The translations under genes and the position numbers were made by a program. Under the pieces are notes generated by a model. That model saw nothing but the letters and a program-made list of their open reading frames with translations. It was not told the DNA's origin and did not search any database. Below are positions 1-8,114 of a stretch of DNA of 26,133 bases, in pieces. The stretch lies in contig JARGPB010000030.1 of NCBI GenBank assembly GCA_029212905.1, forward strand, positions 1 to 26,133, read 5' to 3'. The stretch is from Thalassovita sp. (GTDB lineage Bacteria > Pseudomonadota > Alphaproteobacteria > Rhodobacterales > Rhodobacteraceae). Position 1 is the first letter of the stretch. Every line of letters starts with the position of its first letter.

Positions 1-80
1 AGACAGCGCAACGTGAACCAAGAAGGTGTCTAGGAAACTAGGGCCTATTCAGATGTCGTGCTGAGTTGAGTGGCTTTGCG

Positions 81-188
81 TCAGAGTTTATCAAACACCG
101 ATTCAAACCGAGGAGCGAACAAGCTATCATAAGTTTTCAACAAATAGGCGTCGGCCATGCCTGCGACAAAGTCACATATCCCCTTAGG
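81..188 (-). pseudogene. C-terminal remnant of a dGTPase-like HD phosphohydrolase
   Basis: Reading the minus strand from 188 to the TGA at 83-81 gives 35 codons. They contain ICDFVAGMADAYLLK followed by a short charged tail. The pattern C-D-[FY]-[VI]-[AS]-G-M-[AT]-D resembles the C-terminal end of deoxyguanosine triphosphate triphosphohydrolase (Dgt) proteins, which is established family knowledge recalled from memory. Immediately upstream on the same strand are two consecutive stop codons (TGA TGA, 194-189), and no continuation of the protein was found in other frames. The piece is therefore either a decayed remnant or a chance match. It is too short to be a working enzyme. The identification rests on one motif, so confidence is limited. 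Confidence 0.35.
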
Positions 189-490
189 TCATCACCTTTC
201 AATATGCCAAATCCCCGAATTTTGTTTGCCATACCTGTCTAATATTTTGAATTTAAATATTTTTACCAGAGTGTAATGTCTTGGCTAAAATAGACCCAAA
301 AGCACGAACGGTAATAATGGGCTTGGGGCTGCATCGCTGAGGTGGAGCACTTGGAAATCACATCTGGAACATGCGGTTGTTTCGGCCTGAAATTGGGGAA
401 TAGGTCTTTCGAGACGGTCGGCTTTGTGGTCAGCTTAGGCTACGGCAGAACGCGCCGCCTCGTCATTCGGTATCAAAAGGAAGTCGCCGC
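189..490. other. AT-rich non-coding region upstream of the RND operon
   Basis: No convincing gene is seen in this stretch. Positions about 215-300 are clearly AT-richer than the flanking genes. A weak promoter-like pair on the plus strand is TTTACC at 262-267 and TAAAAT at 286-291 with an 18-nt spacer; this is a guess. It would give a leader of roughly 190 nt before the RND adaptor gene. A small dyad GTCT-TTCG-AGAC lies at about 403-416. The ribosome-binding site of the next gene, AAGGAA at 477-482, ends 8 nt before its ATG. No transcription-factor gene lies next to the efflux operon, so its control cannot be read from this window. Confidence 0.3.
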
Positions 491-1795
491 ATGCCAAGTA
501 CGACCAGAGTAATCCTGCGGCTGCTCGCCATTGCAGTGCCATTGGCATTTGGCGTGTTGGCGTTCGCCTATTCGGAAAACCTGAAGCAGCCGCCAGCGGC
601 AAAGGAAAGCAAGCGGGCACCGACGGCAGTGCGGGTCATCACGATGGCGCCGGTCGAGCTGTTGCCCCGTGTTAGTGGCTTTGGGAATGTCCAACCCGCA
701 CGTGAATGGCGCGCGGTGGCGCGGTTGGAAGCGGAAGTTATCGAAACCGCCCCAGACCTGGAAAACGGCATGGTCGTGATGGCCGAATCCGTTCTCTTGC
801 GGCTGGATGATACCGACCTGCAATTGTCTCTGGCCCAGATCGACGCTCAGATGGCGGCGCTGAACATCAAGGATCAAACCCTTGCCGCGACACGAAAAAT
901 CGTCGAGTCCGATCTAGGGTTGAGCCGCGCCGAACTGACGCGGCAGGAAAAGCTGGCACAGGATGGCGTGGCAACGCAAGCCCGGCTGGACACCTCCCGC
1001 CGGGCCGAGCTGGCAGCCCGAGCCAAGGTGGTCGAGGTCGAGAACCAACTGGCGTTGAACGCGGCCGAACGGGACGTTCTTGTCGCGCAGCGGGCGACCG
1101 TTGAAAGATCGCTGAAATTTACCGCGATTACCGCCCCTTTTGACATCCGGATCGGTGATGTTTCCGTCGAGCAGGGGCAAGTTGTAACGCGCGGACAAAC
1201 CCTTGTGCAGGCCGAAGGGATCGAGTCGGTCGAGGTCGCCGCGCAGTTTTCAATCGGGCAGATCGGCCCGCTGCTACGCGCCTCGTCGGATGTCTCGACG
1301 GTTCTGGACCTGAAGGCTCGGGTGCGGCTACTGGCGCCCGGCCATTCGGTTATATGGAAGGCCGAGATCGACCGCATCGGCGAAGCAATTGATCCCAAAA
1401 CCCAAAGCACATCCATCGTCGTGCGGATCGACGATCCCTATGGCCAGGCCGAGGCGGGTAAACGCCCGCCATTGCGCCGCAACACCTTTGTCGAAGTCAT
1501 CCTGATGGCGCCCAAACGTCCGGCGCTGATTGCACCGATTGACGCCGTGCGCGGTGGCAAGGCGCTGGTGGTCTCGGCCGAGGGCACCTTAGAGAAACGC
1601 GAAGTCAAGATCGGCTATACGGTCAAGGGTGTGGCGGTCGTGACCGATGGCCTGGTCGAAGGTGACAAGCTGGTTATCAGTGACCCCTCCATCGCTGTGC
1701 CCGGCATGGCGGTGAAACCGATCGAGGACAAGCAGGTTCTGTCACAGATCGCAGCCGCTGCCTCTGGTCAAGCCAAGAGCAAGGGGACCAAGTAA
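491..1795 (+). CDS. RND efflux periplasmic adaptor (membrane fusion protein)
   Basis: This 434-residue protein is the periplasmic adaptor that would link the inner-membrane RND pump encoded next door to an outer-membrane channel. Residues about 6-27 form a hydrophobic N-terminal anchor or signal. The first half of a biotinyl/lipoyl-like domain follows (residues 60-105, with G-F-G-N-V-Q-P and E-N-G-M-V-V). A long helical hairpin runs from about 110 to 205. The second lipoyl half has T-A-P-F and V-E-Q-G-Q-V-V near 213-233, and beta-barrel and membrane-proximal regions complete it. This order is typical of the AcrA/MexA (HlyD_D23) family and the length is normal. The ATG is chosen because AAGGAA lies 8 nt upstream. 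The stop overlaps the permease ATG (ATGA, by 1 nt of frame at 1795), so the two are an operon. No outer-membrane factor is encoded nearby; a shared TolC elsewhere is inferred. The substrate is unknown. Confidence 0.9.
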   Translation: MPSTTRVILRLLAIAVPLAFGVLAFAYSENLKQPPAAKESKRAPTAVRVITMAPVELLPRVSGFGNVQPAREWRAVARLEAEVIETAPDLENGMVVMAESVLLRLDDTDLQLSLAQIDAQMAALNIKDQTLAATRKIVESDLGLSRAELTRQEKLAQDGVATQARLDTSRRAELAARAKVVEVENQLALNAAERDVLVAQRATVERSLKFTAITAPFDIRIGDVSVEQGQVVTRGQTLVQAEGIESVEVAAQFSIGQIGPLLRASSDVSTVLDLKARVRLLAPGHSVIWKAEIDRIGEAIDPKTQSTSIVVRIDDPYGQAEAGKRPPLRRNTFVEVILMAPKRPALIAPIDAVRGGKALVVSAEGTLEKREVKIGYTVKGVAVVTDGLVEGDKLVISDPSIAVPGMAVKPIEDKQVLSQIAAAASGQAKSKGTK

Positions 1796-4700
1796 TGATC
1801 CGCCTGTTCGCCGTTCATCCGACAGCGGCCAATATCCTGATGCTGGCGCTGCTGGTCCTTGGCGTCGCTGCGTTGCCGACGTTGCAGCGCGACACCTTTC
1901 CGCTGACCCCGGCTTCTGAGGTCGAAATCCGCATTGGCTATCCCGGTGCGTCTCCGGCCGAGGTCGAAAGCGGTATTTGCCAGGTGGCCGAGGACCCGTT
2001 ACGCGGGGTGGACAACCTAAAGGAACTGTCCTGCCTGTCGCGCGACAATATGGCGGTGATCACCGCCGAGATGGTTGAAGGCCGCGACATGACCCGGTTT
2101 CACAACGATCTGAAGGCGGTGATCGACGGGGTTAATCAGTTTCCAGACCGGGCCGATGATCCAGTCACCAGCGTCGTGGAACGCGTGGCTTCGGTTGCTT
2201 CGGTCGCGGTGACCGGCCCCGAAGATCCGCGGGTCTTGCTGTCTTATGCCGATGCGCTGGCCGAGCGCCTTAAATCCGATCCGGCGATTTCCAAGGTCAG
2301 CGTCGCTGGGTTCTCGGATCGCGAGATTGCCATCGAACTCGACGCCGCCGCACTGCAACGCCACGGGATCAGCATCGCCGATATCGCACCAATTCTGACT
2401 CGTGACAGCCTTGATGTGCCTGCCGGGACCCTTGCAGGACGTCAAAGCGACGCCTCGATCCGGTTTCTTGGCGAAAAGCGCAGCGTCGGCGACTTCGAAG
2501 CCATTGCACTAACAGCCTCGTCTTCGGGCGCGACCATCACACTGGGCGAGGTCGCCTCGATCCGCGAGGGATTTTCGGACCCGGCGCAGGCGGCTTATTT
2601 CAACGGTAAACGCGCCGCCATCGTGCAGATCAGTAAGACAGCAGCACAGGATGCCCTACAGGTCAAAGCCGCGCTCGACCGGGTTTTGGCACACGAAGGC
2701 GCCACAGCCCCCGGCAACATCGAATTGGCGATTTCGCAAGATTCGACACTGAATATCCGCGACCGCCTGCGCATCATTGCCGACAACGGGGTCCAGGGTC
2801 TGATCCTTGTGCTGGCGGTGATGTGGCTGTTTTTCGGTTTTCGGTTTTCCTTCTGGGTGGCAATGGGTCTGCCGGTGTCGTTCCTTGGCACGATCTTTGT
2901 GATGCAGCTATTCGGCTTCACCATCAACATGATGACAATGGTTGCGCTGTTGGTGGCGATTGGTCTGTTGATGGATGATTCCATCGTGATTTCCGAAAAT
3001 ATCGTGCGCCGCCGCCAGGCCGGTGAAAGCGCGATGGAGGCGGCTGTAAACGGCGCCCGACAGGTCGCCCCCGGGGTGATCGCCTCGTTTCTGACGACGG
3101 TGATGATCGTGGGGCCGCTGGCCTTTATGGATGGGCGGATCGGTGCGGTGCTGAAATACATCCCCATCGTTCTGGTGATGACGCTGATCGTCAGCCTGAT
3201 CGAGGCCTTTCTGATCCTGCCGCACCACATGCGCCATTCACTGTCGGGCGATCTGCGCCCCAATCGCATATCGCGGGCCGTCAATGCGGCGTTCGATGGT
3301 CTGCGCGACAGGGTGGTTGTGCCACTTTCGGGGCTAAGCCTGCGGTATCGGTATTTCACACTTGGGCTGGCTGGGTTCCTGGTCCTGTTTTCGTTGGCGC
3401 CCTACTCTGGTGGCTTTATCAAATACCAGAGCTTTCCGCAGCTCGAGAGCGACACCGTCGAGGCGCGGCTTTTGCTGGTCCAGGGGGCGCCGCTGGAACG
3501 GACCGAGCAACGGGTCGCCAAGGTGGTCAAGGCGCTGGACAAGATGAACACCGAACTGGCCCCCGAACAACCCGACGGTCAGCCGTTGGTACAAAGCTAC
3601 ACCGTGACCTACAGTTCAAACGCCGACACGCCTGAAATCGGCGCGCATATGGCCACGGTCAGCGCCAAACTGTTGCCCGCAGGCAGTCGAAGCACCGAAG
3701 TAACCAAGATCATCGACCGCTGGAAAAAGCTGGTTGGCCCGATGCCAGACATGGCCGCCTTTCGCATCACGGACAAAGAGCGGGGCGCCGGTGGCAAACC
3801 CATCGACATCCGCCTGCAAGGCGACGACCTGAATGATCTGCGCACCACGGCCAAGGAAATGCGCAAATTCTTTCGCGGCTTCCAAGGCGTCCGTGATGTG
3901 ACCTTTGATCTGCAACCGGGCAAATCCGAGTTCATCGTCACCATGCGCCCCGCCGCTGCCTCGGCGCTTGGGGTTTCGGCACAATCCGTTGCAACCGCGC
4001 TGCGCGCAGGGTTTCGCGGAGACACACCACTGGAAGTCCGCGACGGGCTGGGCCCTCTGGATGTGGTGGCGCGTCTGTCTGAACAAAACCGCATGACGTT
4101 GCAGGATATCCTGGCGTTGCGCATCCCAGGCCCCGAAGGCGCCCTGATCCCCCTCACGGCTGTGGCTGATGTCAAACAGGGACGTGGCTTTGCCGTCATC
4201 AATCGCGTGGATGGTCAGCGCACCGTGGCAGTTCAGGGATCGATCAACCCCGCCGTGGCGAATGCCCGCGAACTGATGGCCGCGCTCAGATCCGACTACT
4301 TACCAACGCTGACTGATAAACGGCCCGGCGTCACCGTCACCATCATGGGCGAGGCCGAAGACACGGCCACCACCGGATCGTCCCTGTCCAAGAACATGTT
4401 AATCGGACTCATCGGTGTCTACCTGATCTTGGCATTCCAGTTTCGCAGCTTTGTTCAGCCTGTTGTCGTCGTGGTTGCCATTCCACTCAGCATTGTGGGT
4501 GTGATGTGGGGGCATATGGCGCTTGGGCTGCAAATTTCATTGCCCAGCCTGGTCGGACTGGCAACGCTGGCGGGTGTGGTGGTCAACGACTCGATCCTGT
4601 TGGCCGTGTTCATGAAGGCCAGGCTGATGGCGGGCGAAGGCTACCTTGTTGCCGGTCAAAAGGCCGTGCGGGACAGGTTTCGGGCGATTTTTCTGACCTC

Positions 4701-4926
4701 ACTGACGACCATTGTCGGATTGGGCCCCCTGTTGTTCGAACAAAGCACTCAGGCCCAATTCCTGCGCCCAATCGTGGCAAGCCTGGCATTTGGGCTAACG
4801 GCCGCGACGCTTCTGGCGCTGTTCGTGACGCCAGCGGCGCTCGCGGTTCTGCATGACCTTGGGTTGATCACGAAACCAATCGAGACGAGCGATCCGAGGG
4901 AAAGTGACCCTCTTTACGTCGAATAG
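1795..4926 (+). CDS. RND family efflux permease (HAE1-like)
   Basis: This 1043-residue proton-driven inner-membrane pump has the standard RND length and internal duplication. TM1 lies at about residues 7-27. A periplasmic porter loop follows with G-Y-P-G-A-S-P-A-E-V-E near 50-60. A TM2-6 block covers about 330-470, a second large loop follows, and a TM8-12 block begins at about 860. The proton-relay aspartates of TM4 are present as D394-D395 in L-L-M-D-D-S-I-V. In the matching TM10 segment the sequence is G-V-V-V-N-D-S-I-L-L (N931, D932), where AcrB has a lysine. This N-D form is common in a subgroup of RND pumps, so it is a subfamily trait and not a defect. The C-terminus ends shortly after TM12. 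The gene is translationally coupled to the adaptor upstream. Substrate cannot be inferred. Confidence 0.92.
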   Translation: MIRLFAVHPTAANILMLALLVLGVAALPTLQRDTFPLTPASEVEIRIGYPGASPAEVESGICQVAEDPLRGVDNLKELSCLSRDNMAVITAEMVEGRDMTRFHNDLKAVIDGVNQFPDRADDPVTSVVERVASVASVAVTGPEDPRVLLSYADALAERLKSDPAISKVSVAGFSDREIAIELDAAALQRHGISIADIAPILTRDSLDVPAGTLAGRQSDASIRFLGEKRSVGDFEAIALTASSSGATITLGEVASIREGFSDPAQAAYFNGKRAAIVQISKTAAQDALQVKAALDRVLAHEGATAPGNIELAISQDSTLNIRDRLRIIADNGVQGLILVLAVMWLFFGFRFSFWVAMGLPVSFLGTIFVMQLFGFTINMMTMVALLVAIGLLMDDSIVISENIVRRRQAGESAMEAAVNGARQVAPGVIASFLTTVMIVGPLAFMDGRIGAVLKYIPIVLVMTLIVSLIEAFLILPHHMRHSLSGDLRPNRISRAVNAAFDGLRDRVVVPLSGLSLRYRYFTLGLAGFLVLFSLAPYSGGFIKYQSFPQLESDTVEARLLLVQGAPLERTEQRVAKVVKALDKMNTELAPEQPDGQPLVQSYTVTYSSNADTPEIGAHMATVSAKLLPAGSRSTEVTKIIDRWKKLVGPMPDMAAFRITDKERGAGGKPIDIRLQGDDLNDLRTTAKEMRKFFRGFQGVRDVTFDLQPGKSEFIVTMRPAAASALGVSAQSVATALRAGFRGDTPLEVRDGLGPLDVVARLSEQNRMTLQDILALRIPGPEGALIPLTAVADVKQGRGFAVINRVDGQRTVAVQGSINPAVANARELMAALRSDYLPTLTDKRPGVTVTIMGEAEDTATTGSSLSKNMLIGLIGVYLILAFQFRSFVQPVVVVVAIPLSIVGVMWGHMALGLQISLPSLVGLATLAGVVVNDSILLAVFMKARLMAGEGYLVAGQKAVRDRFRAIFLTSLTTIVGLGPLLFEQSTQAQFLRPIVASLAFGLTAATLLALFVTPAALAVLHDLGLITKPIETSDPRESDPLYVE

Positions 4927-5079
4927 CCCCTGACAAGTGCTCGCGGTCTGGCGTCGTTCAACAACCGAAATGCCCGGTCATAGATGACGAAGCCATTGTC
5001 CAGGGAAGCGGCCCGAGCAATTTTTTTATGTGAGCTACGGGTGAGGCAATGGAATTTACCAAATAAAAACAATGTATTT

Positions 5080-5169
5080 TGGCGGAAGCGGTGGGATTCG
5101 AACCCACGAACGAGTCTCCCCGTTGCTGGTTTTCAAGACCAGTGCCTTCGACCACTCGGCCACGCTTCC
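5080..5169 (-). tRNA. tRNA-Ser (anticodon UGA)
   Basis: Read on the minus strand, the acceptor stem GGAAGCG (5169-5163) pairs with CGCTTCC, followed by discriminator G and an encoded CCA (5082-5080). The D-arm has GGCCGAGTGG. The anticodon stem-loop is CTGGT-CTTGAAA-ACCAG, giving anticodon TGA, which reads UCA codons. A long variable arm and the T-arm GTGGGTTCGAATCCCAC follow. The 90-nt length including CCA and the long variable arm are typical of serine tRNAs. It lies between the RND operon and the SPOR operon and is transcribed opposite to both. No clear terminator hairpin follows it, although a T-rich stretch lies just past the 3' end (about 5068-5060). Confidence 0.97.
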
Positions 5170-5233
5170 GAACCTTCGCGGCAGGGGACGAGGTGCCTGG
5201 GCATCCCTCTGGGTCGTCTCCTGGGGTCGCGAT

Positions 5234-5251
5234 ATGCTGTCGGGACAGCAT
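5234..5251. repeat. Perfect 8-bp dyad with 2-nt centre (ATGCTGTC-GG-GACAGCAT)
   Basis: ATGCTGTC at 5234-5241 is perfectly repeated in inverted form as GACAGCAT at 5244-5251, with only GG between. It sits in the gap between the tRNA-Ser (its 5' end is at 5169, transcribed leftward) and the SPOR operon (starting near 5450, transcribed rightward). It could be a protein-binding dyad. The 2-nt centre makes a simple RNA hairpin awkward unless the stem opens to about 7 bp with a 4-nt loop. No matching regulator is recognised. The rest of the interval 5170-5449 shows no gene. Confidence 0.6.
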
Positions 5252-5449
5252 CGGTTCTGACGGTCTAACGGGTCAAAGTTGATTCTGAAAGGCGCAGAAA
5301 TGCGGGAAAATCCGCCGAGAGGGCTTGCCAGACTTTTCTTGATACCAGCATGAGGCTAAACTATGGCCACCGCAGGGTGCGCCCGGGCGGTTCGGCAGGC
5401 TCGCTTTGGCGGGAAAACGGCGGGGAAACCGCCACGACATGGGCAGGGA

Positions 5450-6310
5450 ATGATGACTTTAGGGGTGAAAAGCACTGGGCAGCGCCGTATGCGCCTTGTG
5501 CTGGCGGTGTCGATGATTGCGGTACTGGCCGGGTGCCAGAACGGTGATTTCCAGTTGTTCAACAAAAAACCGGCAGAAGAAGGCAGCGACCCATCGCGGG
5601 CCGTTAAGCTGATCGAGAGGGACGTCGAGGCGCCGGACGTGTTCCAAGTGACCGAAGCCGGGCTGTGGGACGGTCGCCCGTCCCTGGGCGGCGTATGGGT
5701 CGCGCACCCCGATGTGGTCGAGCCAGAGCGCGTGATCATTCGCAATACCACCAACGATAAATTCGTGATCGGGGCGTTGTTCCGGCGGGAACGGGAAAAC
5801 CCGGGGCCGCGGCTTCAGGTGTCCTCGGATGCTGCGAAGGCCCTGGGTGTGCTGGCAGGACAACCTGCGCGTCTGAATGTGACTGCGCTGCGCCGTGAAA
5901 AAGTGGCCGAGGAACCAGCCCCCCCCCCGGTACAAGAGGCTCTGCCGCCCGCCACAACGATAGAAGAACAGCCGTTGGACCCGATCAAATCGGCCGAGAA
6001 GGCGATCGAGAAGGTCGAGGGCAAAAAGGCCGCGCCGACGCCAGTGGCCAAGCCGATCAAACCCACCAAGTCGGGGCTGGAGAAACCCTATATCCAGATT
6101 GGTATTTTCAGCGTCGAAGCAAATGCAAAATCCGCCGCCAAAACCATGCGTGGCGCGGGGCTGAAGGCGGATGTGAAAAAACAGACAGCGAAGGGCAAAA
6201 CCTTCTGGCGGGTGATCGTAGGCCCCGCCAAGGCGGCCTCGGAACGCACGGCGAATTTGAAGAAGATCAAGGCCAAGGGCTTTGCTGACGCATATGCGGT
6301 AACCAATTGA
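5450..6310 (+). CDS. SPOR-domain lipoprotein
   Basis: The product is a predicted lipoprotein with a C-terminal peptidoglycan-binding SPOR domain. From the chosen start (286 residues), a basic n-region (QRRMR) leads into a hydrophobic segment and the lipobox L-A-G-C with Cys29. The middle includes a conserved-looking N-terminal domain (residues 40-150). A proline/alanine/lysine-rich linker follows, and the SPOR domain lies at about 208-284 (start K-P-Y-I-Q-I-G-I-F-S, end near A-D-A-Y-A-V-T-N). Known SPOR domains bind denuded glycan strands at division septa. The start is uncertain: the ATG pair at 5450/5453 follows GGGCAGGGA, ATG 5489 would begin just before the signal core, and the frame is open from 5363. 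It heads the operon and ends 17 nt before the carboxypeptidase gene, fitting a cell-wall role. A run of 10 C lies inside the linker (5919-5928). Confidence 0.82.
   Translation: MMTLGVKSTGQRRMRLVLAVSMIAVLAGCQNGDFQLFNKKPAEEGSDPSRAVKLIERDVEAPDVFQVTEAGLWDGRPSLGGVWVAHPDVVEPERVIIRNTTNDKFVIGALFRRERENPGPRLQVSSDAAKALGVLAGQPARLNVTALRREKVAEEPAPPPVQEALPPATTIEEQPLDPIKSAEKAIEKVEGKKAAPTPVAKPIKPTKSGLEKPYIQIGIFSVEANAKSAAKTMRGAGLKADVKKQTAKGKTFWRVIVGPAKAASERTANLKKIKAKGFADAYAVTN
5919..5928. repeat. Homopolymer tract C10 inside the SPOR lipoprotein gene
   Basis: Ten consecutive C residues encode part of a proline-rich linker (P-A-P-P-P-V) between the N-terminal part and the SPOR domain. A gain or loss of one base would frameshift the protein before the SPOR domain. 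No other homopolymer of this length was noticed in the window. Confidence 0.9.
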
Positions 6311-6327
6311 CCCGGAAAGGAAAGGTC

Positions 6328-7497
6328 ATGAAAAACCCTCTTCTCCGACTGCTGGGCGCGGCTGCGGCCTGCGCGTTTTTGGGACTGCCAGCCTGGGCGT
6401 TTGATACGCGGGCGACTTCGGCTTTTGTGGTGGATCAGACGACGGGCACCGTGCTGCTGAACAAGAACGCGGATGTGCCGCTGCCGCCTGCGTCGATGTC
6501 AAAGCTGATGACGCTGTATATGGCATTCGAGGCGGTGGGCGATGGACGCCTGACGCTCACGGAAAAACTGCCGGTCTCGCGTCACGCGATGAATTATGGT
6601 GGCTCGACCATGTTCCTGGATACGACCGACCGGGTGAGCGTCGAGGATCTGCTGCGCGGCATCATCGTTCTGTCCGGCAATGACGCCTGCGCGGTGATCG
6701 CCGAAACGCTGAGCCCCGACGGAACTGAGGCCGGATTCGCCCGGATGATGACACAGCGGGCGCGGCAGTTGGGGATGACGAACTCGACCTTTTCCAATTC
6801 GAACGGCTGGCCCGCAGCGGGGCATCGGATGTCGATGCGCGATCTGGCCTTGCTGGCGAACCATCTGATCAGTGACTTCTCCGAGTTTTATCCGCTGTTT
6901 TCCGAGCGTGAATTTGCCTTTGACGGGCGGGCGCCTCAGAACAAGACAAACCGCAACCCTTTGCTGGGGCTTGGTATTGGTGCGGACGGCCTGAAAACCG
7001 GCCATACATCCGAGGCCGGCTATGGGCTGGTTGGATCGGCAAAGCAGGGTGATCGCCGCGTGATCTTTGTGCTGTCCGGGCTGGACAGTGCCGCGGCCCG
7101 CGCCGAAGAATCCGAGGCCATTGTTAACTGGTCGTTTCGCCAATTTGTCCAACGCTCGGTCGCCAAGTCCGGGGCGGTGATTGCCCAGGCTGATGTCTGG
7201 ATGGGATCCGAACCGCGCGTCGGCCTGGTTCCTGCGCAGGATGTTTCGGCCTTGTTGCCGGTGCTGGACGCCAAGCAGGTTTCGGCCGAGGTGGTGTATA
7301 ACAGCCCGATCACGGCTCCGATTGAAAAGGGGCAGGAACTGGCCAAGCTGATCATCCAGCCCAATGGGATGGAGCAGCTGGAAATCCCGCTGGTCGCTGA
7401 AAGGGACGTGCCACGCGGCGGGTTCATTCCGCGCGTGACCACCGTGGCGCAAATCCTGCTGAAACGTCTGAACGAAGGTCCCGAGGGCGCGTCTTGA
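6328..7497 (+). CDS. D-alanyl-D-alanine carboxypeptidase (PBP5/6-type, peptidase S11)
   Basis: This enzyme removes the terminal D-alanine from peptidoglycan pentapeptides in the periplasm. The 389-residue product has a signal peptide (residues 1-24, ending A-W-A before F-D-T-R). All three penicillin-binding motifs are present: S56-M-S-K59 with the nucleophilic serine, S116-G-N118, and K223-T-G225. The C-terminal part (from about 275) matches the beta-rich PBP5_C domain, and the length is normal for the family. The ATG at 6328 is preferred over the in-frame TTG at 6307 because GGAAAGG lies just upstream and the signal peptide then starts M-K-N-P. It follows the SPOR lipoprotein by 17 nt. Its stop overlaps the tmk start (TTGA), so the genes are co-transcribed. 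Confidence 0.95.
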   Translation: MKNPLLRLLGAAAACAFLGLPAWAFDTRATSAFVVDQTTGTVLLNKNADVPLPPASMSKLMTLYMAFEAVGDGRLTLTEKLPVSRHAMNYGGSTMFLDTTDRVSVEDLLRGIIVLSGNDACAVIAETLSPDGTEAGFARMMTQRARQLGMTNSTFSNSNGWPAAGHRMSMRDLALLANHLISDFSEFYPLFSEREFAFDGRAPQNKTNRNPLLGLGIGADGLKTGHTSEAGYGLVGSAKQGDRRVIFVLSGLDSAAARAEESEAIVNWSFRQFVQRSVAKSGAVIAQADVWMGSEPRVGLVPAQDVSALLPVLDAKQVSAEVVYNSPITAPIEKGQELAKLIIQPNGMEQLEIPLVAERDVPRGGFIPRVTTVAQILLKRLNEGPEGAS

Positions 7498-8114
7498 GCG
7501 GGCTTTTCATCAGCTTCGAAGGCATTGATGGCTCTGGCAAATCTACGCAGGCGCGTATTCTGGTCGAGGCATTGCAGCAACAAGGGGTAGATGTCGTGCA
7601 CACGCGCGAACCCGGCGGTAGCCCCGGAGCCGAGGAAATTCGCGCGCTGGTGTTGCAGGGGGATCCGGATCGCTGGTCAGCTGAGACTGAAATCCTGCTG
7701 TTCACCGCGGCTCGACGGGATCATCTGGAGCGCACCATCCGCCCCGCACTGGAGGCCGGTAAGGTGGTTGTTTGCGACCGTTTCGCTGATAGCACCCGGA
7801 TGTATCAAGGGCTGAGCCGTGGCGATCTGCGCGCGCTGGTGGACCAGTTGCACGACCTGATGATCGGGCAGGAACCGGATATGACTATCCTGATCGACAT
7901 GGATCCGGCCGAGGGGCTGTCACGGGCCTTGTCCCGCCAGGGTGTCGAGGAACGGTTTGAATCCTTTGGACAGGATTTGCAGGTGAAGATGCGGCAGGGG
8001 TTCCTGTCGCTTGCGCAAGAGTTTCCGGGTCGTTTCCGGGTGATTGATGGCGCGCGCAGCCTGGAGGAGGTGGCCAGCGACGTCCGGTCCGTCGTACGGA
8101 CGGAACTGACATGA
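7494..8114 (+). CDS. tmk: dTMP kinase
   Basis: Thymidylate kinase phosphorylates dTMP to dTDP with ATP in the cytoplasm, an essential step of dTTP synthesis. The 206-residue protein has the P-loop F-E-G-I-D-G-S-G-K-S-T at residues 8-18. R-E-P-G-G at 38-42 is a substrate-binding motif, and D-R-F-A-D-S-T at 95-101 is the DRY-type motif. Length and motif order are standard. The start codon is TTG, and its first four bases are shared with the stop of the carboxypeptidase gene (TTGA, 7494-7497). GAGGG lies about 7 nt upstream. The stop in turn overlaps the holB ATG (ATGA). The tmk-holB-TatD order is common in bacteria and supports the call. Confidence 0.97.
   Translation: MSGLFISFEGIDGSGKSTQARILVEALQQQGVDVVHTREPGGSPGAEEIRALVLQGDPDRWSAETEILLFTAARRDHLERTIRPALEAGKVVVCDRFADSTRMYQGLSRGDLRALVDQLHDLMIGQEPDMTILIDMDPAEGLSRALSRQGVEERFESFGQDLQVKMRQGFLSLAQEFPGRFRVIDGARSLEEVASDVRSVVRTELT

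Noticed and set aside
21..50. Possible insertion-sequence end near the left edge (around CTAGGAAACTAG)
   Set aside because: Only a short self-complementary stretch is visible, with no transposase and no partner repeat in the window.
4571..4600. Loss of the TM10 lysine in the RND permease as evidence of a dead pump
   Set aside because: The V-N-D-S-I-L-L form is a known pattern of an RND subgroup and the TM4 aspartate pair is intact.
4900..5170. tRNA-Ser as an integration site for an island containing the RND operon
   Set aside because: No direct repeat of the tRNA 3' end was seen elsewhere in the window, and there is no integrase gene.
4958..5251. Open frame on the minus strand running across the tRNA-Ser region
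   Set aside because: It is a read-through of the tRNA gene and its flanks, with no ribosome-binding site or recognisable domain.
6499..7452. Antisense open frame within the carboxypeptidase gene
   Set aside because: The sense strand holds all three penicillin-binding motifs; the antisense reading has none of its own.
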